The notes beneath the pieces are model-generated. The model ran no database searches, was not told the origin of the DNA, and saw only the letters and a program-made list of their open reading frames with translations. Below are positions 49,201-50,519 of a stretch of DNA of 64,000 nt, one piece after another; within the stretch, counting starts at the first letter, position 1, and the number at the start of each line of letters is the position of its first letter. The DNA comes from Melitaea cinxia (Eukaryota; Arthropoda; Insecta; Lepidoptera; Nymphalidae): positions 2,476,001 to 2,540,000 of the forward strand of contig NC_059423.1 of NCBI RefSeq assembly GCF_905220565.1. Reading direction: 5' to 3'. The position numbers and the translations under genes were made by a program.

Positions 49201-49841
49201 CAAATAAATAGTCTAAGGATATGACAAAATTTTGGCGCAAATTATCCGGTTCAACTTCTTTCTTATTACTCAAATATTTAAATGTCATATCACGTAAAAA
49301 CATGAATTAGATAAGTGCGTCACAATATTATTAACGCTGTCAGAAATGACTTTTTGTTCCTTATGCATTAGTTTTACGAGGGTATAAGTAAGATAAAAAA
49401 TAAATCATCATATATATTAAAACGCTAAGGTTAAGATGTTTGCCTCCCTTTTAAGAAATAACCTCACAATTACTCCACATAAATTACATCGTTTTATAGA
49501 TAACTGCCTGCTCTACCAGCATCAACAACTAAAAAAAATATTATTGCTTTTGTTTTATTCTTATAGTTATTTAGTGCGAATTTTTCGCACGGGTATTGCT
49601 AGTTTTTACAAATAATAATTATATTAGTTTTCAAATACAGTTACAGTGAAACTACCGCCGATTCGGAATGTTAATTTTGCTGAGATGAATAACCAAGAAA
49701 CTCTACAGATAATCATTAAAAAAATAAGTGATTACATTTATATACATACCCTAAATATAATATAGTCCAGCCAAGGCACAAATGATAGTATGACACCCAG
49801 GACGACAGTGCATATACTGAACGTGATAACTGCGAGGTGAC
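4158..49841 (-). CDS. Class B scavenger receptor (CD36 family), partial gene, seven exons seen
   Basis: CD36-family proteins are two-pass membrane receptors or lipid transporters with a large glycosylated ectodomain that binds lipids, lipoproteins, carotenoids, microbes or apoptotic cells. Seven exons join in frame (92+161+139+128+85+131+122 = 858 nt, 286 codons, no stop). In order they give the first membrane helix ending WLDYIIFR, then ELRLWNGSLSYSYWQRPG, VYIFNVTNP, NEVGPFVYREDMEKV, FHDNDTVTY, ELVFGYNDPL, RNGTLEEV, LDHLPYWPESPCNDI and RASEGSFFPP. These match the family's order of landmarks. N-glycosylation sequons include NGS, NVT, NDT and NGT. The cysteines in SPC and DLC correspond to two of the disulphide cysteines of mammalian CD36; their partners would lie in missing downstream exons. 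CD36 has about 470 residues, so roughly 60% is seen. The start exon is unidentified and the 3' exons are off the left edge. Family assignment is firm; the subfamily and ligand are not determined. Confidence 0.95.
4749..4985 (+). repeat. Family E tRNA-derived SINE
   Basis: The head GTTGGCGCAGTTCGTAGTGC resembles box A and GCGGGTTGCAG sits at the box B place. The body carries TAGTTCTAACAGTCGGCTG and AGGAACAGACGACCGTC, and the copy ends in (TAAAA)n at about 4956-4980. Related copies lie at 39500 and 63905. Confidence 0.75.
4986..5984. other. Intronic stretch, no gene seen
   Basis: AT-rich sequence. Two short inverted segments are present: ATCAGCTCCGA near 5168 against TCGGAGCTGA near 5529, and GTTTACTCCTT near 5312 against AAGGAGTAAAC near 5506. 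They could be remains of a terminal-inverted-repeat element, but the arms do not extend. Confidence 0.35.
5985..6158 (-). repeat. Family A SINE, truncated
   Basis: Carries the tail module GGGCATAGGCCTCTTTC, the TGGGTTGGCGGATATGTTCC block and GTAACGATCGCTATCAGGTG, but not the tRNA head. Confidence 0.75.
6382..6712 (+). repeat. Family B repeat with internal insertion
   Basis: The left module (GATGGTAAACGGTTACCATA) and right module (CAGGAGCTCTGGCCACGTTA, TTTTGAGCAGGA) are separated by unrelated sequence at roughly 6450-6570. Confidence 0.6.
7190..7452 (+). repeat. Family B repeat
   Basis: Contains AAGAACTCTGGCCACCTTAC, AGCTGTGATCTTCTGTAAGG and GTTTCCTGCTGTGCCCTACC in order. Confidence 0.75.
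7614..7939 (-). repeat. Family C repeat, near complete
   Basis: It runs from CTGTGTGGCTACGGCACC through GTGGGTGTCGTAAGAGACG, GGCAGCAGCGTCTTCGATGC and CCAGCGTGGTGACTATGGG to GTCCAACAGTGGACTGCAAT and AATGATGA. It serves as the reference copy for the family here. Confidence 0.8.
8210..8598. other. Intronic stretch, no gene seen
   Basis: Open frames of 70-83 codons overlap on both strands here, but none has recognisable motifs or splice context. Confidence 0.35.
8599..10205 (-). mobile_element. Helitron-like element with internally amplified unit
   Basis: On the minus strand it begins A|TCTATAATATATATAAAAG at 10205 and ends CTAG|T at 8599 with GCCCGCGGCTTCGCCCGCG beside it. The interior repeats a unit with CTTTCATACAAACTTCC and TTCTTAGCGGATG three to four times at spacings of about 275, 284 and 114 bp. 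Another candidate 5' end, TCTATATATATAAAAGAG, occurs near 9269, so it may be two elements joined. Confidence 0.6.
9901..10128. repeat. 114-bp exact tandem duplication
   Basis: Two consecutive copies start at 9901 and 10015 with CAAAAACATAGAACTTTCAT and run to CTATCTGCCAAA with no difference that I can see. Exact identity within an older, diverged array points to recent slippage or unequal exchange. Confidence 0.9.
10347..10735 (+). repeat. Two partial family B repeats in tandem
   Basis: The first carries AGGCAAACGAGCTCACCTGA through GTGGTCTTCTGTAAGGTTG. The second restarts with CCAGGAGCTCTTGTTATAT and ends GTTTCCTGCTGTGCACTACC. Confidence 0.7.
11290..11456 (+). repeat. Family B fragment
   Basis: Right module only: CCAGGAGCTTTGGCCACATT, AGCTGTGATCGTCCATAACG, CAGATTTTGAGCAAGA. 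Confidence 0.65.
11787..11960 (-). mobile_element. Helitron-like end fragment
   Basis: A|CTAG followed by CTGTGGCCGCGACTTCGTCC is the 3' end module, reading from the minus strand. GTGAAAGTCCTGTCAAAATC follows as in the copy at 59301. The 5' end is not recognisable. Confidence 0.55.
12015..12112 (+). repeat. Family F (LINE 3' region) fragment
   Basis: Contains CTCCAAAAGCCCTTTAGAAT and CGTAATTTTACAAATTAAAA, variants of the family F core seen at 51180. Confidence 0.6.
12340..12945 (-). pseudogene. Jockey-like LINE reverse transcriptase C-terminus, broken
   Basis: Reading the minus strand, the frame gives FPPVHLGDNILPHSDGVKYL, then GLHLDRRLTWKNHVKTKRDE, then ALAARTKQQI. It continues as LLIYKTLLKPV, a stop, TYGIQLWG, then degenerate NIPWFITNSEIHATL. 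This is the end of a non-LTR reverse transcriptase ORF2, with stops and frame shifts. A family D element abuts the N-terminal side at 12950, so it was probably inserted into the LINE. Confidence 0.85.
12950..13424 (+). mobile_element. Family D element, near complete
   Basis: It starts AACCGACTTACAAAAAAGG and ends with TTGAAGTCGGT at 13383-13393, so the ends form a short inverted repeat of about 11-12 bp with one mismatch. A T-rich run, the hairpin GTTTGCGAGCAAAC and ACACAATTA follow. No coding. Whether the hairpin belongs to the element is unclear, but it follows most copies. Confidence 0.75.
13425..13975. other. Intronic stretch, no gene seen
   Basis: AT-rich; only weak fragments resembling family F near 13840-13880. 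Confidence 0.35.
13978..14800 (+). repeat. Family C repeat split by two insertions
   Basis: Reverse orientation to the copy at 7614: CAGCCTATCGCAGTCCACTG, then CCACGCTAGGTAGGCGGGTT, then (after about 95 bp of foreign sequence) GGTTGGTGACCGCAGG and GACGCTGCTGCCCGTCTTCG, then (after 405 bp) ATAGCCAGCGGTTGG and TCGCCTCTTACGACACCCAC. The second insertion has a target-site duplication. Confidence 0.8.
14212..14616 (-). mobile_element. Retroposed insertion with 9-bp target duplication
   Basis: GGCCTGTGT occurs at 14203-14211 and again at 14617-14625, exactly flanking this 405-bp block, which interrupts a family C repeat. The left end is T/A-rich (an A-rich tail if read from the minus strand), suggesting a 5'-truncated LINE copy. 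No coding remnant was recognised. Confidence 0.75.
14845..15072 (-). repeat. Family B repeat, reverse orientation
   Basis: AGCGGGACATATCCTGCTC, then GAGTGGTGAGTAAAGTGGCC, then TCTAATGTTGCAGACGTCC: the family order reversed. Confidence 0.75.
15117..15425. mobile_element. pogo/Tigger-like MITE
   Basis: The left end is CAGTAATACCCCGGACTTAC and the right end GTAAGTCGGAGTATTACTG; they are inverted repeats with two mismatches. TA flanks both sides (15115-15116 and 15426-15427). Several internal CGTAAGTCG copies lie near the ends. The 309-bp length and lack of coding fit a non-autonomous element mobilised by a Tc1/mariner-superfamily (pogo-type) transposase; that clade is inference from the TIR style. 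Confidence 0.8.
15577..15784 (+). mobile_element. Helitron-like non-autonomous element (family H)
   Basis: A|TCTTTGTATATAAAATTCTC at the left, GTTTGCGGGGTCAGCTAG|T at the right. Interior AAATTTTGTGTGCATATCGG and TTATAAGGGGGAGGGG as in the copies at 44028 and 51513. Confidence 0.75.
15985..16182 (+). repeat. Family G repeat
   Basis: GAGTCTTTCGCATTTTAGAG, GACGGAGACCCCATTCCGGG and CGGTCGCCTTTTACGACCCC match the copy at the left edge of the window. Confidence 0.75.
16438..16530 (+). repeat. LINE 3'-region fragment
   Basis: AAAGGCGGTCTTGTCGCTTA and TAGTGATTTCTTACAGACAA match a block at 21750-21800; a more degraded one lies near 43185. Confidence 0.5.
16826..17108 (+). mobile_element. Family D element, internally deleted
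   Basis: AACCGACTTCAAAAAATGAG at the left, ATTGAAGTCGGTTTTTTTCG at the right, then GTTTGCATACAAACACAATT. The middle is shorter than in the copy at 12950. Confidence 0.75.
17370..17545 (+). repeat. Family B repeat beside an exon
   Basis: TAATAAGCGGTCCATCTGAT, CCCCCAGGAGTTTTAGGTAC and CACTGCTTGAGAGCAGTATT. It ends about 14 bp from the donor side of the exon at 17559. Confidence 0.7.
17559..17689 (-). CDS. CD36-family exon: RNGT...LPYWPESPC
   Basis: This 131-bp exon has acceptor TTTCAAG and donor AAG|GTAAGA. It enters in phase 0 and leaves in phase 2. It encodes RNGTLEEVSTIYAGQDMEKF, then KLNGLDHLPYWPESPCNDI. The NGT sequon, the TGxxD-like AGQDMEKFG stretch and the LPYW...C motif are conserved. 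The Cys corresponds to the one in mammalian CD36 that follows YWESH. Confidence 0.96.
18040..18352 (-). repeat. Family A SINE, near full length
   Basis: From the tail GTAATATCTCACTGCTGGGC to the tRNA-like head on the minus strand: box B GGTTCGATCCC and box A-like TTGGCGCAACGG. The open frame across it is a by-product of the repeat. Confidence 0.85.
19087..19161 (+). repeat. Polypurine GA-rich tract
   Basis: About 75 bases of almost pure GA and GAAA, in the intron below exon 19351. It would be a polypyrimidine run in the transcript. Confidence 0.9.
19351..19435 (-). CDS. CD36-family exon: FGYNDPL junction and loop
   Basis: This 85-bp exon has acceptor TTTTTACAG and donor GCC|GTAAGT. The first base completes Gly, and it leaves in phase 0. 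The 28 codons start YNDPLVTLAHYFYPKGK and end QMGLLLA. With the preceding exon it forms ELVFGYNDPL, a family signature. The small size and intact splice sites argue for a functional exon. Confidence 0.95.
19540..19795 (-). repeat. Family B repeat, reverse orientation
   Basis: AGGACACAGGAGGAAGTTTC, CTTACAGAAGATCACAGCTA, TTGCAGACGTCTATAAGCTA in the reversed order. Confidence 0.75.
20035..20195 (+). repeat. SINE fragment
   Basis: ATGGGTTCGATCGTCACGCA is a box-B-like stretch, followed by ATTTGCCATGGTCTGGGCG and GTGTATGTTTCTGGACACC. A relative occurs near 22660-22760. Confidence 0.5.
20216..20343 (-). CDS. CD36-family exon: ectodomain helical apex region
   Basis: This 128-bp exon has acceptor TCCTCAG and donor TTTGG|GTAAGT. 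It enters in phase 0 and leaves in phase 2 (GG+G gives Gly). It encodes TVTSFSPNLAGWLFNLLV, then TYRERAKPFVHVTAEELVF. In the family this segment contributes to the helical bundle at the ligand-binding apex, and the (E)ELxFGYxDP motif spans the next junction. Confidence 0.95.
20495..20965. repeat. Family D fragment followed by family A SINE
   Basis: 20495-20672 holds ACTTTGTACTGGGTGTACCG and ATCGAAAACTGGTTCTTG of family D. From 20677 a family A copy runs from GATCAGAGCTTAATCCACC to the tRNA-like head (minus strand GGTTCGATCCCCGCAC), lacking the extreme tail. Confidence 0.75.
21035..21215 (-). repeat. Family B repeat, reverse orientation
   Basis: AAAGCACAGTAGGAATTACC, TACAGAAGACCACAGCTAAA and GTTGGTGAGTAAGGCGATCA. 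Confidence 0.7.
21483..21621 (-). CDS. CD36-family exon: ectodomain segment REDMEKV
   Basis: This 139-bp exon has acceptor TTCACAG and donor TTG|GTAAGT. It enters in phase 2 (A completes Arg) and leaves in phase 0. It encodes EDMEKVNIKFHDNDTVTYQ, then LRFVPELSVDKNQKL, then VVPNIPLL. The Y-R-E-x-x-E-K-V...F-x-x-N-x-T-V-x-Y arrangement is typical of the family, and NDT is a potential glycosylation site. The join to the exon at 45666 restores GPFVYREDMEKV exactly, although the intron is about 24 kb. Confidence 0.96.
21660..22300. other. AT-rich intron start, LINE 3' fragment only
   Basis: Apart from a LINE 3' fragment at about 21745-21800 (AAAGGCGGCCTTATCGCTTA), I see no structured feature. Confidence 0.4.
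22303..22640 (-). repeat. Family C repeat, near complete
   Basis: GTGTGGTTACGGCATTAAAG, GCAGCAGCGTCTTCGGTGCG and CCAACAGTGGACTGCGATAG. The long open frame through it is a by-product of the repeat; the same phrase is seen in other copies. Confidence 0.8.
22806..22868 (-). mobile_element. Helitron-like 3' end fragment
   Basis: CTAG followed by CTGTACCCGCGACTTCTTCC, the 3' end module of family H on the minus strand, soon replaced by LINE sequence. Confidence 0.45.
22875..23005 (+). repeat. LINE 3' end with A-rich tail
   Basis: GGTTGTCTGGAAGAAATGGC, TTAGCCATAAGTCCGCCCAT, GTGGTGTACAATAAAGTATA and an AAAT-rich tail. A parallel copy is at 28110-28255. AATAAA sits just before the tail. Confidence 0.75.
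23040..23570. mobile_element. Family D element in foldback form
   Basis: Starts with the hairpin end AATTGTGTTTGCTCGCAAAC and AACCGACTTCAATTACATCG in reverse, and ends with the same module forward (GATGTAATTGAAGTCGG at 23537-23553). About 165 bp at each side (23055-23220 and 23395-23555) are inverted copies; the core between them is ordinary family D sequence. Confidence 0.75.
23666..24400. mobile_element. PIF/Harbinger-like non-autonomous element
   Basis: The left end is AGGTGGTGATAGACGTGCGA and the right end, reversed, is AGGGGGTGATAGACGTGCGA: 19 of 20 match. TTA occurs on both sides (23663-23665 and 24401-24403), the target duplication expected of Harbinger-type elements. Subterminal stretches share ACTTACTCGGC. 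No transposase is present; a family D copy is nested inside. Confidence 0.85.
23947..24209 (-). mobile_element. Family D element nested in the Harbinger-like element
   Basis: AATTGTGTTTAAAAAAAACC, ACATCGACAAGTAACACATC and, at the far end, GAACCTCCTCCTTTTTTGAA. The hairpin before ACCGACTTC is lost. Being inside 23666-24400, it inserted later. Confidence 0.75.
24487..24580 (-). mobile_element. Helitron-like 3' end fragment
   Basis: CTAG followed by GTTTTTGCTTGCGGCTTCGC, the family H end on the minus strand. Confidence 0.4.
24690..25127. repeat. Family B repeat joined to family C repeat
   Basis: 24690-24835 carries GATCACCTTACTCACCACAG to GAGCCGGATACTTCTTGC of family B. At 24836 a reversed family C copy begins with CATCATCATCAGTTCAGCC and ends near GCCTCTTACGACACCCAC. 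Confidence 0.8.
25436..25679 (+). mobile_element. Solo LTR of a retrotransposon
   Basis: 244 bp from TGTAAGCGACGCAATATTAT to CGACCTTCTACA, so TG...CA termini, with TACAT at both 25431-25435 and 25680-25684 as a 5-bp target duplication. CAATAAATATATCC near 25623 could be the polyadenylation signal, giving the + orientation. No internal retroviral-type genes are adjacent, so it is a solo LTR. Superfamily not determinable. Confidence 0.75.
26180..26359 (+). pseudogene. RTE-type LINE ORF C-terminus, broken
   Basis: From 26249 the frame reads KDEIKKVAGPKWWLIAQDRE, then KWASLEEAFTQPGDLV and stop. Upstream the frame passes through TR-stop, where TRW is expected, and basic low-complexity sequence. 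The D-I-K-x-V-A-G...A-Q-D-R-x-x-W...E-E-A-F pattern is the typical C-terminus of RTE-class ORF2 in insects. Confidence 0.85.
26360..26535 (+). repeat. RTE LINE 3' UTR and (ATTT)n tail
   Basis: Follows the LINE stop codon; CAAATAAAGACTTTTATTTA at about 26460 leads into an (ATTT)n run with T-rich variants. Confidence 0.7.
26575..27067 (+). repeat. Two family A SINE pieces
   Basis: 26575-26715 is a variant tRNA head in reverse (GCGGGGATCGAACCCGCGAT with a CCTATGTCAGGGGTCCGG leader). 26855-27067 is a tail half in forward orientation (GGTGTTTGTGCAGTCCTTG, CCTGATAGCGATCGTTACTC, ATGCCCAGTAGTGGGATATT). Confidence 0.75.
27165..27412 (+). pseudogene. LINE reverse transcriptase C-terminal tail, broken
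   Basis: Frame from about 27208: FEYLRNASVSRTLRSHVVKM, PMHKSKFFSQSFTVEAISL, stop, NSLPLYIKEVEPLQAFSM, stop, KFTM. The R-x-x-x-V-x-x-P-x-x-x-x-x-F...W-N-x-L-P tail is typical of non-LTR ORF2 ends; the expected Trp before NSLP is TGA here. Confidence 0.8.
27415..27842 (+). mobile_element. Family D element, near complete
   Basis: CTACTTCAAAAAAGGAGGAT at the left, ATTGAAGTCGGTTTTTCTTC at the right, followed by GTTTGCCTGCAAACACAATT. Inserted next to the LINE tail. Confidence 0.75.
28110..28255 (+). repeat. LINE 3' end with (TAAA)n tail
   Basis: GGGTTGTCTGGAAGAAATGG, CATAAGTCCGCTCATTGTAC, TGTGGTGTACAATAAAGTAT and then TAAATAAATAAATA; parallel to 22875-23005. Confidence 0.8.
28663..29012 (+). repeat. 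Family A SINE, full-length reference copy
   Basis: The head GCGTTGGCGCAACGGTTACA (box-A-like) is followed by GCGGGTTCGATCCCCACAC (box B), the conserved GTGTTTGTGCAGTCCTTGTG, CACCTGATAGCGATCGTTAC and the tail ATGCCCAGTAGTGGGATATT. A tRNA-derived SINE; the parent tRNA is not clear. CTTGTTTGTTTGTTG is a local change before box B. Confidence 0.85.
29490..29760 (-). repeat. Diverged family D fragment
   Basis: CGATTTTCGAAGGTTCCCCT, CGATTTCTCTGAGATGCCAT, TTCAGATTCTGGTTTCCAAC and TCGGTTCATAAACGACAAAG match the family D middle in reverse, as at 455-725. Confidence 0.65.
30065..30395 (-). repeat. Family A SINE with alternative tRNA-like head
   Basis: The tail (CAGCCTGTATTATCCC) and middle are family A, but the head reads on the minus strand TAGTGTAGCGGCGCGAGTAA and later GGGTTCGATGCCCGCTC. 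So the same SINE body carries at least two different heads in this window. Confidence 0.75.
30565..30763 (+). mobile_element. Helitron-like non-autonomous element
   Basis: A|TCTTAATATATATAAATCTC to CGCCAGGTCAGCTAG|T, 199 bp. Interior ACTACTTAACCGATTTTAG. Confidence 0.75.
30875..31130 (+). repeat. Family B repeat
   Basis: TGTCCGCAATCAAACGTACG, AAGCATAGCAAGCGCGTTGC, CCAGGAGCTCTGGTCACC and GAATTTCCTGCTGTGCCTTA. Confidence 0.7.
31165..31400. other. GC-richer island, unknown repeat
   Basis: 31165-31280 is unusually GC-rich for the window: GAGGATCCTCCGACCAGACG, GGCGGGCTAACGCCCCGACG, TTGTTGTCGGG. CCGACCAGACGGTTGTTGT and CCGACGGTTGTTGTCGGG look like a diverged tandem pair, and CCCGACGGTTGTTGTCGGG closes as a small hairpin. 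The flank TTTCGCGCGATAGATGTCGC reappears, diverged, at about 36840. Confidence 0.4.
31805..32025 (-). repeat. Family D fragment
   Basis: AATTGTATTTGCGCGCAGTG, AAAAAAACCGACTTCAACAC and GTACTTATCAGATCTCAATC. Confidence 0.7.
32055..32315 (+). repeat. Family B repeat, well preserved
   Basis: AGTCGGCAAACAAGCGTACG, CGCAAGCGCGTTGCCGACCC, AGGAGCTCTGGTCACCTTAC, AGCTGTGATCTTCTGTAAGG, AGCAGAAAATTTCCTGCTGT. The reference copy for family B here. Confidence 0.8.
32800..33020 (-). repeat. Family B repeat, reverse orientation
   Basis: TATAGAAGATCACAGCTAAA, GTAGTGAGTAAGGTGGCCAG and GGTCTTGCGGGCGTCAATAC. Confidence 0.7.
33456..33621 (+). pseudogene. LINE ORF2 C-terminus
   Basis: The frame reads NLKSTATRFLRHFLPRTT, then IWSQLRPTVFPNRYDLKTFK, then RRVYSYFNGQRRAC and stop. 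The W-S-x-L-x-x-x-V-F-P...Y-D-L-x-x-F-K-x-R-V tail is a common ending of lepidopteran non-LTR ORF2 proteins. A family F block follows at 33690. Confidence 0.75.
33690..33870 (+). repeat. Family F (LINE 3' region)
   Basis: CCCCAAGAGCACTTTCAAAT, CGTCATTTTACAAATTAAAA and GAAGAATCGGCAAGAAACTC. It lies just after a LINE ORF2 end, supporting its reading as LINE 3' sequence. Confidence 0.7.
33963..34955 (-). pseudogene. LINE ORF2 (linker plus reverse transcriptase start), broken
   Basis: Minus strand, high to low: DLFSFHLLKSDFIRLRLRTV, TVFNLFNKHVPLKHVKIKNS, PASWISAEIKQCMSKCDKA (the linker between endonuclease and reverse transcriptase). After a degraded stretch it gives FPTKFKQVLEHILEDQLSQY, SPWHSGFRTGDSTVITLLRV and VLLDFSDAFNCVDFEIL. 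The last two are reverse-transcriptase blocks of CR1/Jockey-type LINEs, with the first catalytic Asp in LLDFS. No YxDD block remains. Confidence 0.85.
34960..35555. other. AT-rich stretch, nothing recognised
   Basis: Very AT-rich with poly-A and poly-T runs; no open frame or repeat core identified. Confidence 0.4.
35560..35886 (-). mobile_element. Helitron-like non-autonomous element
   Basis: On the minus strand A|TCTAATACGAGTATATAAA at 35886 and CTAG|T at 35560. Interior CTACCCAATATGCACACAAA as in the copy at 44028. Confidence 0.7.
35905..36165 (+). repeat. Family B repeat
   Basis: TCGGCAAACAAGCGCTCACC, CGCAAGCGCGTTACCGACCC and TTTTGAGCAGGAATTCC. About 20 bp from the Helitron-like element. 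Confidence 0.75.
36240..36545 (+). repeat. Family A SINE, alternative-head subtype
   Basis: TGCGAGTAGTCGCATAAGAC at the head, GAGTCTCCCCACCGTGCCTC and CATCCACCAACCCGCACTGG in the body, tail TGCCCAACAGTGGGATAAGC. Confidence 0.65.
37190..37362 (+). repeat. Family A SINE, truncated
   Basis: GTCCCGGTTGTTATCATGTA, CCTGATAGCGATCGTTACTC, ATGCCCAGCAAGCGGATATT. A Helitron-like element begins 5 bp later. Confidence 0.75.
37367..37964 (+). mobile_element. Helitron-like element, 598 bp, plus-oriented member of an inverted pair
   Basis: A|TCTATACATATAATAAAATGG at the left and GTCGCGGGCAGCAGCTAG|T at the right. Interior ACTTGGGGTGTGATCTATAA, TCCGGGATAAACTTAAAAAG and AAAGCAGCGCCATCTATGAG. It has a full-length inverted partner at 43361-43973. 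Confidence 0.8.
38075..38222 (+). repeat. Family A SINE, truncated tail half
   Basis: ACACCTGATAGCGATCGTTA, CCAACCCGCATTGGAGCAGC and ATGCCCAGCAGTGGGATATT. Confidence 0.75.
38393..38575 (+). mobile_element. Helitron-like element
   Basis: A|TCTTATGTATAAATAAAAA at the left, GAACGAAGTCCCGGGCAGCTAG|T at the right (written in parts; the CTAG is at 38572-38575). Interior GCGCATAACTCGAGAATGCC. Confidence 0.7.
38685..38750 (+). repeat. Family D left end only
   Basis: AACCGACTTCCAAAAAAGGA and TTCTCAATTCGACTG, then unrelated sequence. Confidence 0.6.
39005..39165 (-). repeat. Family A-related SINE head
   Basis: CGCCCAGACCACGACCAACA, AAATCGAACTCGCGACCGCC and CAGCGCAACAGCCAGTGCGC: a reversed tRNA-like head with a shortened box B. 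Confidence 0.6.
39500..39752 (+). repeat. Family E tRNA-derived SINE
   Basis: CTTTCTGTTCCGTGGGATGC, box-B-like AAGTTCGATTCCCGC, TAGTTCTAACAGTTGGATAT and an (ATTT)n tail. It parallels 4749-4985. Confidence 0.75.
39945..40068 (-). repeat. Family B fragment
   Basis: GATTGGGTCGACAACGCGCT, GTTGCAGACGTCTATAAGCT and CATACGCTTGTTTGCCGACC. Confidence 0.7.
40223..40562 (+). pseudogene. LINE reverse transcriptase C-terminal fragment
   Basis: Open for over 100 codons: EKRVIRYVYKMGCKKSPRVM, then KAINILTFASQYIYENTMYI, then ASNNVILRNGHKLKFIKCQL, then NVYYKIFIYLF. The Q-K-R-x-I-R...K-x-L-T-x-x-S-x-Y-I-Y-E...x-T-R-N pattern is the end of CR1/L2-type or similar ORF2. The expected YN-LP block reads YYKIF, so it is degenerate. 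A family A SINE interrupts it at about 40566. Confidence 0.75.
40566..40908 (-). repeat. Family A SINE, full length
   Basis: Tail GCTTCAGCCTGTAATATACA at the left; on the minus strand the head GTTGGCGCAGCGGTCACAGT, box B GGTTCGATCCCCG and CCGTGGTCTGGGTGTTTGTG. A short AAAGTAC repeat (CAAAGTACAAAGTACAAAG) abuts the head. Confidence 0.85.
41280..41945. other. Less repetitive intron stretch, nothing recognised
   Basis: Compared with its surroundings this stretch shares few obvious cores with other parts of the window. Short open frames on both strands (60-83 codons) lack motifs and splice context. Confidence 0.35.
41950..42118. repeat. Family B fragment then family F fragment
   Basis: TGCCGTAGCTTATAGACGCC and CAGGAGCTTTGGTCACCTTA (B), followed at 42050 by AATTTGTAAAATGACGATTC (F, reversed). 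Confidence 0.65.
42490..42783 (+). repeat. Family A SINE
   Basis: TGGCGGTTACGAATTCGATC, GGTGTTTGTGCAGTCCTTG, CACCTGATAGCGATTGTTAT and TGCCCAGCAGTGGGGTATTA. Confidence 0.8.
43361..43973 (-). mobile_element. Helitron-like element, inverted partner of 37367-37964
   Basis: CTAG at the left followed by CTGCTGCCCGCGACGTCGTC; on the minus strand the other end starts TCTATACATATAATACAATG (or two bases earlier, TCTTCTATAC). The whole sequence is a diverged inverted copy of the element at 37367. Confidence 0.8.
44028..44325 (-). mobile_element. Helitron-like element with poly-C run
   Basis: CTAG at 44028 with CTGACCCCGCAAACTTTGTT, to A|TCTAATATATAAAATTCTC read from 44325 on the minus strand. The CTACCCGATATGCACACAAA block occurs twice, so it carries an internal duplication. 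Starts about 54 bp from the 43361 element. Confidence 0.75.
44640..44830 (+). repeat. Family B fragment
   Basis: AGCGTATGGTACATCTGATG, CACCACAGGAGCTCTGACAA and CTATTTAGCTGTTG. Confidence 0.6.
45110..45300 (+). repeat. Interspersed repeat, other family
   Basis: AGCGCTTGACTGCGATCTCA, CCTGATGGCAAGTGAAGATG and CGGAAGGGCATTCCAAATTT. I recognise the style as a common lepidopteran repeat, but this is the only copy I find in the window. Confidence 0.45.
45666..45826 (-). CDS. CD36-family exon: N-terminal ectodomain
   Basis: This 161-bp exon has acceptor TCAACAG and donor TATAG|GTAAGA. It enters in phase 0 and leaves in phase 2 (AG joined to A of the next exon gives Arg). It encodes ELRLWNGSLSYSYWQRPG, then RLTKVYIFNVTNPQGFL, then KLNEVGPFVY. 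The WxxPP-like start, the IFNVTNP stretch and the GPFVYRE junction are hallmarks of the family. Two N-glycosylation sequons are present (NGS, NVT). The intron below it is about 24 kb. Confidence 0.96.
45905..46620 (+). repeat. Diverged interspersed element
   Basis: It starts AAAACCGACAAAGTGCGAAA and GACTCGCGCACCGAGGGTTC, a phrase I know from repeats in other insects. The rest to about 46600 (CCTGTAGGTTTTGATTCCCT, CAGTAGTTTCTGAGATTAAT) looks like the same old element. Boundaries unknown. Confidence 0.45.
46621..47800. other. Intron stretch, one hairpin
   Basis: AT-rich. The only structure seen is an imperfect hairpin at about 46679-46722, with arms TATAGCCTATAACCTGCCT and AGGCAGGCTAGGCTATA around CAACAACA. 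Confidence 0.4.
48030..48170 (+). repeat. Family A SINE, diverged tail half
   Basis: AGCACCTAATAGCAATCGTT, ACATCCGCCAATCCGCAGTG and GAGCAGTGTGGTGGATTCAG. Confidence 0.65.
48180..49610. other. Intron stretch, few features
   Basis: A small family A remnant lies at 48835-48945 (CCCGGTTGTTATAATAG, TCCGCCAACCCG) and a short family F remnant at 49170-49210. The rest shows nothing I recognise. Confidence 0.4.
49615..49705 (+). repeat. Family F fragment beside an exon
   Basis: TACAGTGAAACTACCGCCGA, TTCGGAATGTTAATTTTGC and AACCAAGAAACTCTAC. It ends about 45 bp from the donor side of the exon at 49750. Confidence 0.6.
49750..49841 (-). CDS. CD36-family exon: first transmembrane helix
   Basis: This 92-bp exon has acceptor TTGCAG at its high end and donor AGG|GTATGT at its low end. 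It enters in phase 1 (first two bases GT complete a codon) and leaves in phase 0. The 30 complete codons start HLAVITFSICTVV and end FVPWLDYIIFR. The hydrophobic run is the N-terminal membrane helix that anchors these receptors, and the final residues open the ectodomain. It is the most upstream exon I can support; the start codon must lie in an exon above it, at least one base of which joins the GT. Confidence 0.93.
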
Positions 49842-50029
49842 CTGCAACAAAATATACATGTTACATATAAAAATATATACATAGTATATTATACTTATTG
49901 TTTTCTAATGTTTACGCGAATTTTACTAATGATAATGTAACAACTTTTTCGGATTTTATTGCGCTTTATTAGGTTTTTTACATGCCTGATATTTCGGATA
50001 CTTTACAGCAACCGTGATCGCCTTTGGAC

Positions 50030-50500
50030 TGTACTTTTTTTACCCACTTCCTTCTTCTTAAAGGCGGAGGTTCTCAATTCAATTGTATTTTTTTATGTAT
50101 CAGAACTTTTGATCACCCAGTCCAATCCAGGACCAATTTCGATGATTTTTTTTTAAATCGAAAGGTGATGCGTGTCATGTGCTCCTATTTAAATTTAATT
50201 GAGGTCTGACAAGTACTTTCGAGTTATATAGCATGAGTAATTAGGCATTATTATGCGTATTTATTTGACTATTTCTTCGTCGAACTACGTTGTATTACCG
50301 CATAACTTTTTACTGGGTGTACCGATTTTGATGATCTTTAATTAAATCGAAAGCTAATATTTGTCCTGTGATGCCATTTTGAATGAGATTTGATGCCTAC
50401 TTTTTGAGTAATCTTTGATAACGCGTATTTACTTGATTATGTTTTCGTTGTATTACTTGTTGATGTAATTGAAGCCGGTTTTTTTTTCGTCAAACAATTA
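50030..50500 (+). mobile_element. Family D element, rearranged
   Basis: Left AAAGGCGGAGGTTCTCAATT, right TGTAATTGAAGCCGG. The middle holds ACTTTTTACTGGGTGTACCG after a CGAACTACGTTGTATTAC block that normally comes later, so part of the element is repeated. Confidence 0.7.
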
Positions 50501-50519
50501 TTATTATACGTGTATGTCT

